A stretch of 64,000 nucleotides of DNA from Thunnus maccoyii. Its lineage: Eukaryota > Chordata > Actinopteri > Scombriformes > Scombridae. The notes beneath the pieces are model-generated. The model was not told the DNA's origin, did not search any database, and was given only the letters and a program-made list of their open reading frames with translations. The stretch lies in the NCBI RefSeq assembly GCF_910596095.1, contig NC_056534.1, positions 36,503,588-36,567,587 of the forward strand. The letters are read 5' to 3'. This document shows, piece after piece, positions 25,760 to 37,799 of the stretch. The position numbers were made by a program, and so were the translations under genes. Every line of letters starts with the position of its first letter. Within the stretch, counting starts at the first letter, position 1.

Positions 25760-28700
25760 AGATCAGATTGGATAAGAGATTGTTTAAGGGATTTAATTGG
25801 GCTTTATGTTTGAAAACCTCACCGGATGAGTAGAAATAAGTGACAAGAGTTGCACGGGATGTAATGTAAAAAGTGAGGACTGACTCACTTTATCAGCTGG
25901 ACTGATATTTATCGACTGATTTTAAATCACTGATGGCTGATAAGTAACAAGAAATTGCAGTAAAGCCATGACAAAGATGTGTTTGAGGTATTTTCAAAAC
26001 TTCAACACCATTATACAGTTTGGCAAGTTTAGTTTTTGGTATTCTTGGTCACTAATTGAAGGAATTTTATTGTTGGTTATTACTGATGTTGCTCAGGTCA
26101 ACTTTCCCCTACAATACAGCTTGTCGTGCAGCTGTTCAGCTTCAATAGCCTTAATCCTTCAGTCCTTGAAGAGTGACTGTCAGGGCATTCACATGTTGAT
26201 GGTATGCAGACTTGGAGAAGAGAATTGTGAGAAACACACTCACTCTCCGCTAAAACAGTCACTGAGATTGAAACCACAACTATCATGTGTGTGCGTGGCG
26301 TCAGTGCATTAAACTCGGGAGAAATCCTTGAGGGTGGATTGATGATGACACAGTGATCCACCACGCACTTCACACAGCTGCAGTGGCTCGATTATTGTAT
26401 GGGGGAAGAACTTGTGCACAAAAGACACTTGTAATGTACTAATCTTTTTTACTTTGCTGCTGATTGTCCAGACTGTTGATTGCTTGCATGTGAACTTCAT
26501 ATTTGACCAGTTTAGGAATTTCCAGTCACACCTACAAATGCAAGTTGCTGAGGGACTGTCCATACTCTTTTGTGTGGGTGTAATAATGACCATTTCAAAT
26601 GGCAAACCAAGACATGTTTTCAGTTTCTGTCATGTGGCTGTAGAAGTCATGAAGTAAATGACTCCAGTTCAAGACGTCAGGAGATTGTTATTAATTACTG
26701 TTTGGTGAACTGACTCAAGGTTCAAACAAAAGGAGGGAGATTACAAATGTGAATAAGGTCAAAATGAAAAAGGATAAAAGTGGGTCAGCTAACTACAAAA
26801 AGGCAATAGAGAGTCGCAGTAGTGGTGTGAGGTGTGCATGGATAAAGAGGTGTAGCCAGATGTACGCAAATATGTATGCAAATAAAATCAGGAAACAAGC
26901 CGAGATGTCATTGCAGGAGCAGAGTGACCGAGTGAGCGGGTTATCCTAAAAGATTTAAGCTCAGGAAGTGACATTGACCCTTTGACTAGCGAACTGTGAC
27001 TCTTTGTTCTCCAGCTCCTTGAAGTGTAAAAGATATCGCTCAATATTTGGCAACTCTTTTAACTCTTCAAGTGATATGAAAAATATCTTTTAAGTGGGCT
27101 TTCTCTTTCGGTGTGACTGTGTCAGTGTAATGTACGGGGTTAAGAGTCTTTCAAGTACAAAACAAACACTAATAAACACAGCCTGTTAAACATGTCTGAC
27201 CGCCATTTACAACATGTGAAACTTGCATAAACAATGAGCCAGATTGCAGAAGCAAGCAGATATTTAGACTCATTAGAGAATGTTTATCACTTTAAGTTAT
27301 TGTGCAACTTCATGGTCTGAAACAGTATAAACATCACCAAATTCCCTGAAATAATACAAACCTACATCCCACTCATGGTTTCTGGCTCATATTTTAAAAT
27401 CCAAGTAGAAACAGATTTTGAAAAGTGACCAAGCAAGTAGTTATAGGTGATCAAATGGCTTTAAAAAACAATTTTATGTGGGATCAGTGAATATTATATG
27501 CTCTGTTCCAATAAAAATAACCCTATCCACAGAACAGTGTATTCTCTGGAGAGTCTGTGGTCGTGGGAGATTGACTGTTTCTCAGTGACATCTATGTTTT
27601 TCTCTGTCCAGCTTCAGACTGTTTAGAAAAACAAGGATTAGCTGTCTGTCTCTTTATTTCATGAAAGAGTTTTTTTTTTAAGTAATGCTTTTTTAATGTG
27701 TACACACTACAGTCCTTGTTTTAATCCTGGTGACTTGATTCAGCCTAAATTTTCTACAGTAAGCAGTTCTGTCAACTTCTTAGGAATAACCTCATCTTCT
27801 ACAAAATGTCATGAACAATGAATAACAGCTTGAGAACTGCATGGTCACAAAAAAAACAGTTTACTTTAATACAAAAATGCTAATTTAAACAAGACTGCAT
27901 GCAGCTTCACAGCCTCAGGTTTTGTTTCCATGGTGCTCTTCCAGGGAAGGTTACTCAACTTTGTCTCAAACAATTTATTCAAAAAAGTTCAAATAAGACC
28001 TAGCGATAAGGAACAGATTATAAGACTCTTTCTAGTTGCTGGAGAGGAATAAGTCAAGGAAATAAGTCAAGAACCAAAGCAAAGCACCACCAAGGCACAA
28101 TGGTCAGTGCAAGCTAAACAACAAATGAGCTCTGAACTGGTATTTTGGCAAACTCAGTGGAAAATATTCTGCTGTTACTACGGGCAACACTAATAAAAAT
28201 CTGTCATCAGCAAGATTATTGCCTCCAAGGGAACGGGGGATATTTTGGGGGAGATAATCTGCCACATAGAAGTGGTTTACATCATCTGAAAGCTGGAAGC
28301 TTGAAGATTATTTGAGATGCAGTTCAGCACTGTGGGTCAAGTTTTTCTAGTAATAAGTCTGTAGTGAACATTGTGTTTTGTTTAGGCACCTATTCAAATG
28401 TTTAAAAGTTTAGAGTGTATAAAGGCTCAGAACATTATGATAGAAGTTCTGAAAGACAGTAATGTCTGCTGTGGGAGTCGTTGTTGTGTTGTTCAGTTCA
28501 CTGTGAATAAACTCGATAGTTTAAAAATGAAAGAAGTTAAACTTTAATAATGTCACTCGAGCAGGAAACTAATCATGGGGAAATTTAGGGGAAACAGTTT
28601 TTTCCTTGCAAGGATTATACTATCAGTACAGTCTATTTTCATGCAGGTGCACAGAGCAGAGTTTCCCTTCAGGAACAGTTTAGCTGAGGTGGTTCTGCAA

Positions 28701-29250
28701 CTCAGTTGTCCTGTGATCAGTTTAGTTAATAATAATGAATAATACGAACACTGTATGAAATTCTTTCTCACCATTTTTTCCCCTGAATGTTGATGTTTTA
28801 TTTCATTATTTTTATCAGGATGTAAGTGTTTCAGGCAAGATTAGCTGCCCGCGATGGCAATCAGGTGGTTAATTAATTAATGCTGCCAAACTTGACCACA
28901 TTTGGCTCCATCTGCTGCCCGCCTGTTCAGAACATGTCAACAGTGTACGACTCGAAGCGCACCTGTTTTCTGTTTTCATCATTTTCATTGGTGGAGACAA
29001 ACAAACCTCCCAAAAGTCACACAAAGCCTGTTTATCTATATTACATCTACATCTTCTTTTAAATGAGTCATATCCAAGTGCACCCAGGTATGCCAAAAGT
29101 GTCCCAGACACACTTGTACAATGAACTTGACTACTCTTTTCACTCTGCACTTTGACTCAGAAATAGATTCTTGGGGGTTAAAAACATGTGTGTGTGATAC
29201 ATTTTTATGATCCCCACATTGAGAACTGTTTACTTTAATTGTCATTTCAG
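24929..29250 (+). other. long first intron of the B7-like gene
   Basis: It contains no supported coding exon. It holds a short TTTATGTGACATG tandem at 24950-24984, a dinucleotide hairpin at 25675-25780 and AT-rich sequence of unknown origin. Open frames at 25968-26312 and 26412-26657 show no recognisable protein. Confidence 0.4.
25675..25780. repeat. perfectly nested hairpin of (CA)n(TA)n(TG)n with unique arms
   Basis: Outer arms TATCCAATCTGATC and GATCAGATTGGATA flank a (CA)n-(TA)n-(TG)n core, so the whole 106 nt is almost self-complementary. It looks like a palindromic MITE or an inverted microsatellite. Confidence 0.8.
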
Positions 29251-29260
29251 GTGAATGAAC

Positions 29261-32200
29261 ATGGCCTCCATTGGTATCCTCTTCTTGTTTTTCATCGTTA
29301 TCAGAGCACAAACTGAAGGAAAATGTAAGTTCTGCCATAATCTGAGAATGTATTTTGAGAATTTCTAGTGTTAACTGCTGCTTGCTGTTGCTGTAATATC
29401 TGTCACAGACTTCACATTACAATATTACAAAAGTCAATTTATTTAAAACAAAAAAATTCAAAACAAACAAAAAATAACAAATGGGGGCGTACGTCTGCTG
29501 AACTGGCAGCTTCTCTGGTTTTATACGTGGGACACACTGGGTCCAGGTGAGTCCCATCCTGCTAATCAGTGTGCTCTCAGGAACCTGCTCCTGCAGACAG
29601 AGAACAGCAGCAACAAGGAGCTCAAAGCAGAGGAGCTTTCACACATCTCATCCATTTTTAAAAATGTATTTTCCTCCACAGCTTTTGTAAAAGTGGAATG
29701 CAAGACTGGAAACGTGGGACAGTATGGCCAGCAGTCAATGCTGGACTGTGTTGTCACAACCTCAGAAGAAGTAAAAGAACCAAAAATAACGGTGGTCGCT
29801 TGGAAGAAAAAGGGATCTGAGGATGCCTTAGATGAAACCTTACTGGTTTTTCACAAAGGGAAAACTACAGGGCAGCCTGGCTATAGGTTTGCTGAATCAT
29901 CCTGGAACGACAGGAATATGAACGTATCCCTGCTCATCACCAACACTACGATGGTGAACAGTGGAGATTATAAATGCTCGGTGATGACAGACAGCGGTGA
30001 TGATATCACAGAGACCAGCCTCAGAGTCACAGGTGAGAGCCTCCAGCCATGACTGACCACTAAAACATTTTGATAATTATTTGATACAGACAGACGACCA
30101 TTTTAAGTCAAAAATATATTGTCAAAGCTAATCCGTACCAACTAATTTCAAAGCTCAACCATAGTTGTTTCTGTTTTGATGGACATTTTCATTCTAGTAA
30201 CTTGCTGAAGGGTTTAATTATGGCCTAAAAGGAATAGAGATTGTTTAGAGATCAAGGGGACTTTCTGACCAGACTGGTATTTCCCTTCAGCTGTGTCAGC
30301 TCTGTCCCAGAGTCTTTACTTTCAATTTCACTGTGACATATAATCAAATAATAGAAATAGCCGTTGCAGTAGCCAGTTTCTTCATTATCTGTCTTGCTTG
30401 TCACAGGTTGTACTTCATATTACTAGTCCAAAATCATGGTCAATAAATTATATTGAGATACTTTATTGGTATTGATTGACGTCATGGTGCAATATTCAGG
30501 TTAATGAACATGTTAGCTTTCTATCTCTGTCTTGGCAGCCAAATACAATAAACCAACAATACGCTCCATCCCTGTGAACATTACTGGAAGAGAAGATGTC
30601 ACCTTGATCTGTAGCTCTGTCGGTGGATACCCAAAAGGTCGTCTTCGCTGGTTTGATGAGCACAATAAGGAGTGGACAGCAAGCAGTGAAATGGAGGCAG
30701 AGCAGACAAACGATGGTCTGTTTAAACTGTCTAGCAAGCTGTCTTTGCTGAAAAATTCCATTTTCTCCAAGTACACCTGCGTAGTGTTCAACTCCAGTGG
30801 CGGCAAAGAGGACGAGGTCACATTGGAAATACCGGACACAGCAGCATCTGAAGGTATTTGTTGTTGAACACCACACTTGATATCTTTTAAACCTAAAGTA
30901 ATGGCTCAGTCCTGCTTCACACAGAAACATGGACGTCATTAAAATAATTTCAGCTTCAGCCAAGAATTAGATGTGAGTATTTTGAAGCAATGTGAATGAC
31001 ACTGCACTTTAATTTGGGATTGCTCAACTAAGAGGAGCCTGAACCACAAGTCAACTTTGGTGCTTGTTTTTTGTCGGCACTTTGGGAGGATGTAGTGGGC
31101 AAAAGTTTCCAATAGTGTTTGTCTTGAGAAATCACAAGTCAACGCTTGTTTTTTGTCGGCACTTTGGGAGGATGTAGTGGACAAAAGTTTCCAATAGTGC
31201 TTGTCTTGAGAAATCACAAGTCAACTTTGGTGCTTGTTTTTTGTCGGCACTATGGGAGGTTGTAGTGGACAAAAGTTTCCAATAGTGTTTGTCTTGAGAA
31301 AATAACTCAAGTATACAGTCATCTTAGCAGGTCGGACAGAACTTATAAACAGAAAACCTCAATAAATAAGCAGGAGCTCTATACATATAAGTATGATGGA
31401 GGTTCAGTGTTCTGGCAACAATTATGTTTCCCCGTGTTTCATTTATCTATAACTAAAGGCAATCATCTTATTTTCTTGTAGTTGTTTTGATACACAAGTC
31501 ACTGACTAGCCAGGCTGCTACATGTCTCTAAATCTGATCTGACATCATCCTCAAACACTCAACACTCAACTCACTCCTCACAAAGAAAGACAAGTATGCA
31601 TGATGGTCTATGACTGATAACACTGGGTAATGCTTCTCATGTTATGGAACTACAGTTTTTACACTGTTCGTTCTCATTAGTGGAACGACTCATTAACTGG
31701 TTCACTTGGCAACTTCACAGCCACCCTATCTGTACTGTTATTGGCTGATAAGTTGTCACAGCTGACAAATAAAGTACAGTAAAAGGCCATTTTCTGATTA
31801 GTATCTGTACTGCAGTTCACTGTCAGTTGCAGCAGCAGTTCAATAATGAGACTGTCCGCTTGCCCTCTCGTTGCTTGTTTACAGTCTACTGTTATCTGCA
31901 GGGGTAATATGTTCACTCAGGGTCCATGTGCCAACTTTTGTCCAAATTCCTCTGGGGGCTGAAAGAGAAAGTGAATATATCTTGCTGAAGTATAACAGGG
32001 GGAACTTCCCACCAGCACATGCATAACATGTTTAAATAAACACTTACATATTTACTCCTTTAGATCATGGCTTGAAGTATCAGAGCATTAAATTTTTATT
32101 ATTCCGTTGGATTTATTCAGGTCATGGAGGAGAGAAAGGGTCGGATCAAATCTCCAAAATAGTCGCCCCTGTGGTGGTTATCGGATCGCTGATAGTAGGA

Positions 32201-33817
32201 TTGCTGTTGGCGCTGCTGATTCACAGAAGGCGGTCTCAACGTGAGTACAAATACACAGGCCCTCACACACATTTAGCTTCAGTTTCACTTTTTATTTAAC
32301 AGTAATGAGTCATGACTTACATTATTTGTGATCAAATATACTGGTATAGCAAGTCTTCACCACTATGATATTTGATCATGATATTAATTTATATTTTTAA
32401 TGTGATATTTGAATACTAAAGTTCTAAAATGTTGTGAAGGGTTGAAGGGTGCTTTCTGTAAACCACAAAGAGCTTAAAGGAAATAAAAAGACAATAGGTA
32501 AAGGTTGATACTGGCACAGTTTGATGTGAAAATCCTGTAGCTCTGCCCTCTGCATACCTGGCAGGCAGCCATTGTATTTAGGATGAGGAAGTTACTCTGC
32601 TCTTGTTCAGGTGGATTAAGCGATGTAGCTACTGCAAACTTCACATTGAGTGAAAACAATGGAGTGAAAACACTTTCCAATATTAGACGGTGTTCTACAA
32701 AATGAAATGCGTCACAAAGATTGCTGAAGTAAGCAGAAATAGATATCCGTCATCCACACTGGGTGTGCACTCAGTCTCATTTTCTATCATTTCCTTGACA
32801 GAAGCCCGGAGGTTCTCTACAACACCCCTAATGAGTACGTCCGTCTTTGGACATACTGTTATCTCTGTTTTTGTTCTTTTCTAACTCATGCATGAAGGGC
32901 TAACATCCAATATGTCTTAAATGTGTTTTACTGAATAAGTGCTACAAACCTGCTGACATATTCATGAGTGGTGTTTGGTGATTAATGTGCATTCAAATTT
33001 AACTGGCTAAAATTAATTAGAATAATCAAGCACAAGTCTGCTTTGTTATTATATCAATATTCCTGCTTCATCCTTACTGATGAATGTAGTTAAAAAGTAT
33101 CAGTCGACGTCCTTTTGAAATAAAATGACAGCATATTTTGTGCTGATGCAACTTGAAACCAAACGCGCTCACCACAGACAGGTTTCTGATCTCATTCCAG
33201 GCCTGTTCAAGCTTGAACTCCTGCTGCGTTTCAAACTTTGTTCAGGAATTTTGGTTGTAGAACATTTTGTTGACTGACCAAGAAACCTTACTGTCCCTGA
33301 ACTAGCTGGGTGTCAAAACTGCTTTGTACTGGGTTCCTTCTCACTCTAAAGATGTACTACACTGGACATACAGTATTTAGTATTTTTCCAGGGCTTGCGG
33401 GAAACTAGGCTTGGTTATTAATCACCAACATTTGAATCATAATATAAACTGACTCATGTTTTGGACATCTGCAAGCAAAGACAACTCCCCATTGATCAAG
33501 ACATGCGAACAAAGACGGTTAACTGTCTTTCTTCGCATGTCTTGGTCTCAGCAGATGGTGATGGTTTTACACCTAATTTAACCCACATTAAAATCTTTAA
33601 TTTGTTCCAGGTGACCATCAAGAGGTTCCTACATGTGAATTAGATGCCGAGCAAGGTATGTCTATGCTATTTGACTAACTGTGTCTAACTAATCAGATTT
33701 TATTTTATCGCTCTTTTCATCTGAACTCTCGGAGATTTAATCCAGACTTTGATATTAAATCTTTTTCCAGGTGGTCTTGTGGAGACGTATAAAGAACACG
33801 GAAATGGCACAGTCTGA
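29261..33817 (+). CDS. B7-family-like type I membrane protein (V + C Ig domains)
   Basis: Probable cell-surface T-cell co-signalling ligand. Coding exons: 29261-29324, 29682-30032, 30539-30853, 32121-32240, 32802-32834, 33611-33655, 33771-33817, all phase 1, giving 324 aa. Residues 1 to about 19 are a signal peptide (MASIGILFLFFIVIRAQ). An Ig V domain follows, with Cys44, Trp62 and Cys120 in DxGxYxC context. Then an Ig C-type domain with Cys163, Trp176 and Cys219 (GGYPKGRLRWF recalls CD80, PD-L1 and ICOSLG). A TM helix spans about 257-278, followed by a basic stop-transfer RRR and a tail of about 45 residues with no clear ITIM. Several N-glycosylation sequons are present (NVS, NTT, NIT, NSS). 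One domain per exon with phase-1 junctions is typical of B7 genes. Which B7 member it represents cannot be decided by eye; other butyrophilin-like or VTCN1-like names are possible. The short tail exons are the least certain. Confidence 0.8.
31045..31301 (+). repeat. three-copy minisatellite, unit 82-88 bp
   Basis: Three direct copies beginning CACAAGTCAAC at 31045, 31133 and 31215. Each contains TTGTTTTTTGTCGGCACT and AAAAGTTTCCAATAGTG. Copy 2 lacks a TTTGGTG heptamer. It lies in the intron between the C-domain exon and the TM exon of the B7-like gene. Confidence 0.95.
33498..33543. repeat. 46-bp near-perfect palindrome
   Basis: Arms AAGACATGCGAA and TTCGCATGTCTT enclose CAAAGAC and GTCTTTC around a GGTTAACT centre, with only four mismatched positions in 46. 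It lies in a tail intron of the B7-like gene. Confidence 0.9.
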
Positions 33818-35430
33818 GGTAATTACACTATAATGTCCCAAGCAAACAATTGAAAAGATTAGTTTCACCTTCATTTCATTGTCCGTGTATTGACAGTCTC
33901 TCTCTCTCTCTCTCTTTCTCTCTCAGGACATTCTTCGTGTCACATGAACATAACTACTTACCAGCAGCCTCTGAAATCAGCACTTCCTGGTTTTCTAAGC
34001 GCCACTCTTTTTCCACACTTTTCTTATTGCAAACAACTGTGTGTATAACCAGAAATATTACTGTATTACTGTGATTAATCAGAGGAACTGTGAGCTCAAG
34101 CTTTATTCACCCACAATGTAAACACTCTTATATTCTATAGATCTAAAAAAAAACTGAGGATAATGTTCAGGTCCAGCGACAACATCAGAGGCAATATGTA
34201 ACATCCCCAAAAACCAACTGGCAGTGCCAATTGACTGCAGATAGCAGTGAGCCTCTGATATGCATGTATAGGTTGATGGATGTATGTGTCTCATGTCTGC
34301 GCAGTAAATATCATGAAAGGATTAGCAGAAAGCTTTCTGGAAAGGGCTGGAAGTTGTGTATGTGCGTATATGTGTAGTTTTGTGTGCATGTGTGTTTTTG
34401 AGGAGAAAATGTAAATGTAAGATTTTAATTTCTTCTTCTTTCAAACATGTTTGTGAAATGTGTTAAAAGATGAGACAGTGATGGGCAACTCTAGACTTAA
34501 AGTTAGACTAACCTTGTTATTTGTCTTGAAGCTGAAAATAACCAAAGTCTTCTAAAAAACCTTAAGAAACTTCTCTGCCTGAGAACATGTACTGTAACCC
34601 CCGCAAATTTCATATCCCTTTTACCAACCACTGAGAGAGTTTGCGAGATAAACGCTGGTCATCCTTCCATGTTTCACATGAGCTTTGTTTGTCACTTACT
34701 CACACATTTGTGTTCCTCTTAACTGTGATCTGTGAAACAGGGTTTATGTAACTTTTAGGACCAGTATGCAAGTTCACTACTAAAACAACATGTATTTTGG
34801 GGATCTCAGGTTTTTTTGGTTTTATTTTCCTCTCTTCCTCCAGTTCTCAGGAGTGCGCCTATGTTTTGGGCCTTTTTGTAACTATTTGGTAAGGGAGGCA
34901 ACCAAAGCAAAGTTAGGAGCGTACAACAGATACATCTTATCAACATTAGCAAATGTACATGATTAATCTTGTTACAGTGCTGTAACACAAAACAACCAGG
35001 GTTGATTATTAACTTTTGGGAGGGAGAAAAACAAGCAGGAATATGCATGCACGTCCAAACCAGAGAGGGCAGGTGCTCACAGTTCACACAGTGCAGGGCT
35101 CCAATGTCCACGGATTTATTACACCGAGGTGACGTTTTTAAGCATCACTGCTCTTCACCAGACGAAAATGACAATGTGCCATCTTAAATATACACATGAT
35201 TCAGTCACATGATACAGTCACCTGAACCATTTTTGTTATGTAAATATTGTATATAGAAGTCTGTGAAAATTCTGTGTGTGTGTGTGTGTGTGTGTGAATT
35301 TATGTCTTTAATTCTGCAGGTCAAAATGAAACAGATGGTCCATTTTAATGACTTTGTTTTTTGTTGTATTTTTATGATTAACATACTCTGTGTAAACTGT
35401 GATCTTTAAGGCGATGTGATTTTAAATAAA
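33818..35430 (+). other. 3' untranslated region of the B7-like gene, with an intron
   Basis: The stop codon is one base before a GTAATT donor (33819). A CT-rich acceptor ends at 33926, so the 3' UTR probably carries a small intron and resumes at 33927. Downstream there is a (TG)n run at 35273-35296 and an AATAAA at 35425-35430. No coding exon is visible. Confidence 0.5.
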
Positions 35431-35978
35431 AAAAGTTAAGAAATGGTAACTGTAAATTTATTTATTTTTATTTAGATTGTAGATTATATGTAGATTATAT
35501 TTCAGACGAAATGATGAAATTTTCATTTTCAGATGAACACTGACAGGAACATGTGACCACATGGTGTCAATGCAACACATGAACATCTCTGGAATCTTGA
35601 TTTTGAGATTTGATGTCTAATCTCAGCTGCTGCTCTATTATTATCATTAAGGGTGATTTCCATTTCTTCTTCCTGATTGACATGGAAGTGAATCACCACC
35701 CAAGATACCATCATTGTTTTGTAGGGTAATAAGATTCTTTCTTGTTACTTTTCCTTTCTATTCACACCTCACTTTGTCTTGCTTTAGAAATGGTCTCATC
35801 TGTGCATAAAACCCTAAAAAGCTAAAAAGCTAAAAATGTGTTGCACACATTTTTGAAAATTTCACTGTTAAAGCTGTGTAACATTATGAAGCTTTTTATT
35901 AGTAGATTAATGGATTAACTTTGAGACTTTTAAACACGGACGTCATCAGATTTCATATCAGATTGTTTTTCTGTCAGT

Positions 35979-36202
35979 GTTGCTTCAACAGATTCTTTCT
36001 CTGCTTGATTGCTATCAGATGTCTTTAAATAGTCGGGTGCTGATCAACAGGATCCAACTGGTTCACACACAGCATCTCATTTTCCAATACAAATACACTT
36101 AAAGAGCAGCAACTATGATTCCACCTTACAAAATTAGATATAAATATACATTTCCATAAGACTAATTTCCACAAAATAATGATACTGTATGTATGCATGA
36201 AT

Positions 36203-36240
<38 letters not shown>

Positions 36241-36318
36241 GTGCTGTTGATCAGCACCCGACTATTTAAAGATACACCTGATAGCAATCAAGCACAGAGC
36301 AAATCTGATGAAGCAACA
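35979..36318. repeat. foldback element, arms of about 72 bp
   Basis: The left arm (35979-36050) contains TTGATTGCTATCAGATG and AAATAGTCGGGTGCTGATCA. The right arm (36244-36318) is its inverted copy (TGATCAGCACCCGACTATTT, ATAGCAATCAAGCA). The spacer of about 193 bp includes an (AT)n run at 36200-36239. It is a MITE-like or foldback repeat with no open frame. Confidence 0.8.
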
Positions 36319-36867
36319 TGCGAAACGTGTAATTTGCGCTTTTTGTTTTATAATGTAATGAAATCGCGTCAATCCTAAAATCCTAGTGTACGCTGGAATA
36401 CTTTTTTTGATTTAAGATATTGCAGCTAAGCTTGTTATTTTAAAACTCTTTCCTGCCATCTATTGGACAAATAGTGTCACAACACGTTGCTAAAAGCCGT
36501 ATCAGCACAGTTGAACTACATACAAGCTGATTTGAAAAGGTGCGATTTGTGTACATTTCCATGAAAATTGAGCAATGAAAGCCATGTGATGAGCTCCAGA
36601 ACAAACATGTTAATCAGCCTTGACTAGAGATTGTTTTGTTTTTCCAAGATCAGGAATCATCTTGGAAAAACAAACTCAGTGAAGAATTATGATTATATTT
36701 TACACTGATAAGACCTCTCTGGTTTTTCCTTTCACAAGCCCCTGCGGATGCATTGTAAACAAAAATCTCATACACCAAAAGTTTTACAAAAGTATAATAA
36801 ATCTATAAACGCAACAAAATGTTTCATCAGAAATAAGTCATTATTAAAGGATATGTTAAAACAATAG

Positions 36868-37005
36868 TCAGGTGCCCTTATGAACATAGAAACAGGTTTT
36901 TCTCGCTGTAATCATTCCTCCTGTCCGTACTGACTGTTAGAAAATCCAAATGTGCTTTCAGTGTAAGTTATGGGGGACAAAATCCACAATCTATAAAATA
37001 ATATG
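36868..37005 (-). repeat. dispersed repeat family A, copy 3 (inverted)
   Basis: The reverse complement matches 42-300 and 37583-37790. Shared words on this strand include ATCATTCCTCCTGTCC and GGGGACAAAATCCAC. It faces copy 2 about 580 bp away. Confidence 0.7.
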
Positions 37006-37114
37006 AGCCTTCAGCAGTCTGAGTTAGTCAAATAACGTGATATAACCTGAAATAACATGAGAGATATGTAAGGATAATCATTACTTTTCTCCTGTGTTAA
37101 TGTTCCTGAGAGCA

Positions 37115-37330
37115 GGAATGTGTCTTAGGAGGCCCAAACTCCTCTCTTTCCGTCCTGACTTAGGCCCAAATAAGGTATCATTCTGTGTTTTGCATTAAAA
37201 GGATATGTTGAGGGGGTCAAAGGCCACATATGGTTTGAGGCTCTTCCTTGATTTGTGTCTTTAGGTGATGTGTCTCCTTGTTAACATACATGTGCATGTA
37301 AATGTATCTCGTGGCTGTTTGCCATTGGCT
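37115..37330 (+). repeat. dispersed repeat family B, copy 2
   Basis: It matches the reverse complement of 20870-21025, sharing TATGGTTTGAGGCTCTTCC and TTGATTTGTGTCTTTAGG. It lies between the two family A copies at 36868 and 37583, so the three may belong to one composite element. Confidence 0.65.
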
Positions 37331-37582
37331 GTAAGCCATAAGATAGTATACGTTGACCAATCACAGATCATCTCTTTGTTAATTCTCCAACTGTAATTGA
37401 ATGGGGTTTGCTTTTTCTCGCTGAGATGAACTGATGCAAATCTTTGCGTGTTCTGTCATATTATAATAATTGTTTTCTTCAACCTAGCATTGTTTTGTGT
37501 ATTATGTAATATGTGTGTTCAGTGTTTCCAGACAATTTCCATGACAGTGTCTTGACAGACACTGTTTTTCTCAACAAAAAAA

Positions 37583-37790
37583 GGGAATTTGGCACTGAAA
37601 ACACTTAACACTTAAAAGATATCGACTTGATCTGACTTGTTTGGACCAGGCTTTGGATTTTGTCCCGCATCACTTAAATTGAAAGTGCATTATGAAGGGA
37701 TCTCTTAATGGCCAGTATGCACAGGAAGAATGATCATGGCAAGAAAAACATGTGTCAATGTTAATTTGAGGCACCTGAATATTGTTTAAG
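37583..37790 (+). repeat. dispersed repeat family A, copy 2
   Basis: Direct copy of 42-300. Shared words include TTTGGCACT, AAAGATATC and GTGCATTATGAAGGGATC. Confidence 0.75.
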
Positions 37791-37799
37791 GACAGACTT

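Noticed and set aside
25968-26605. Overlapping open frames of about 100 codons on both strands
   Set aside because: No family resemblance; probably chance or old repeat in the first intron of the B7-like gene.
30496-30963. 155-codon frame on the - strand
   Set aside because: It is the antisense shadow of the Ig C-domain exon.
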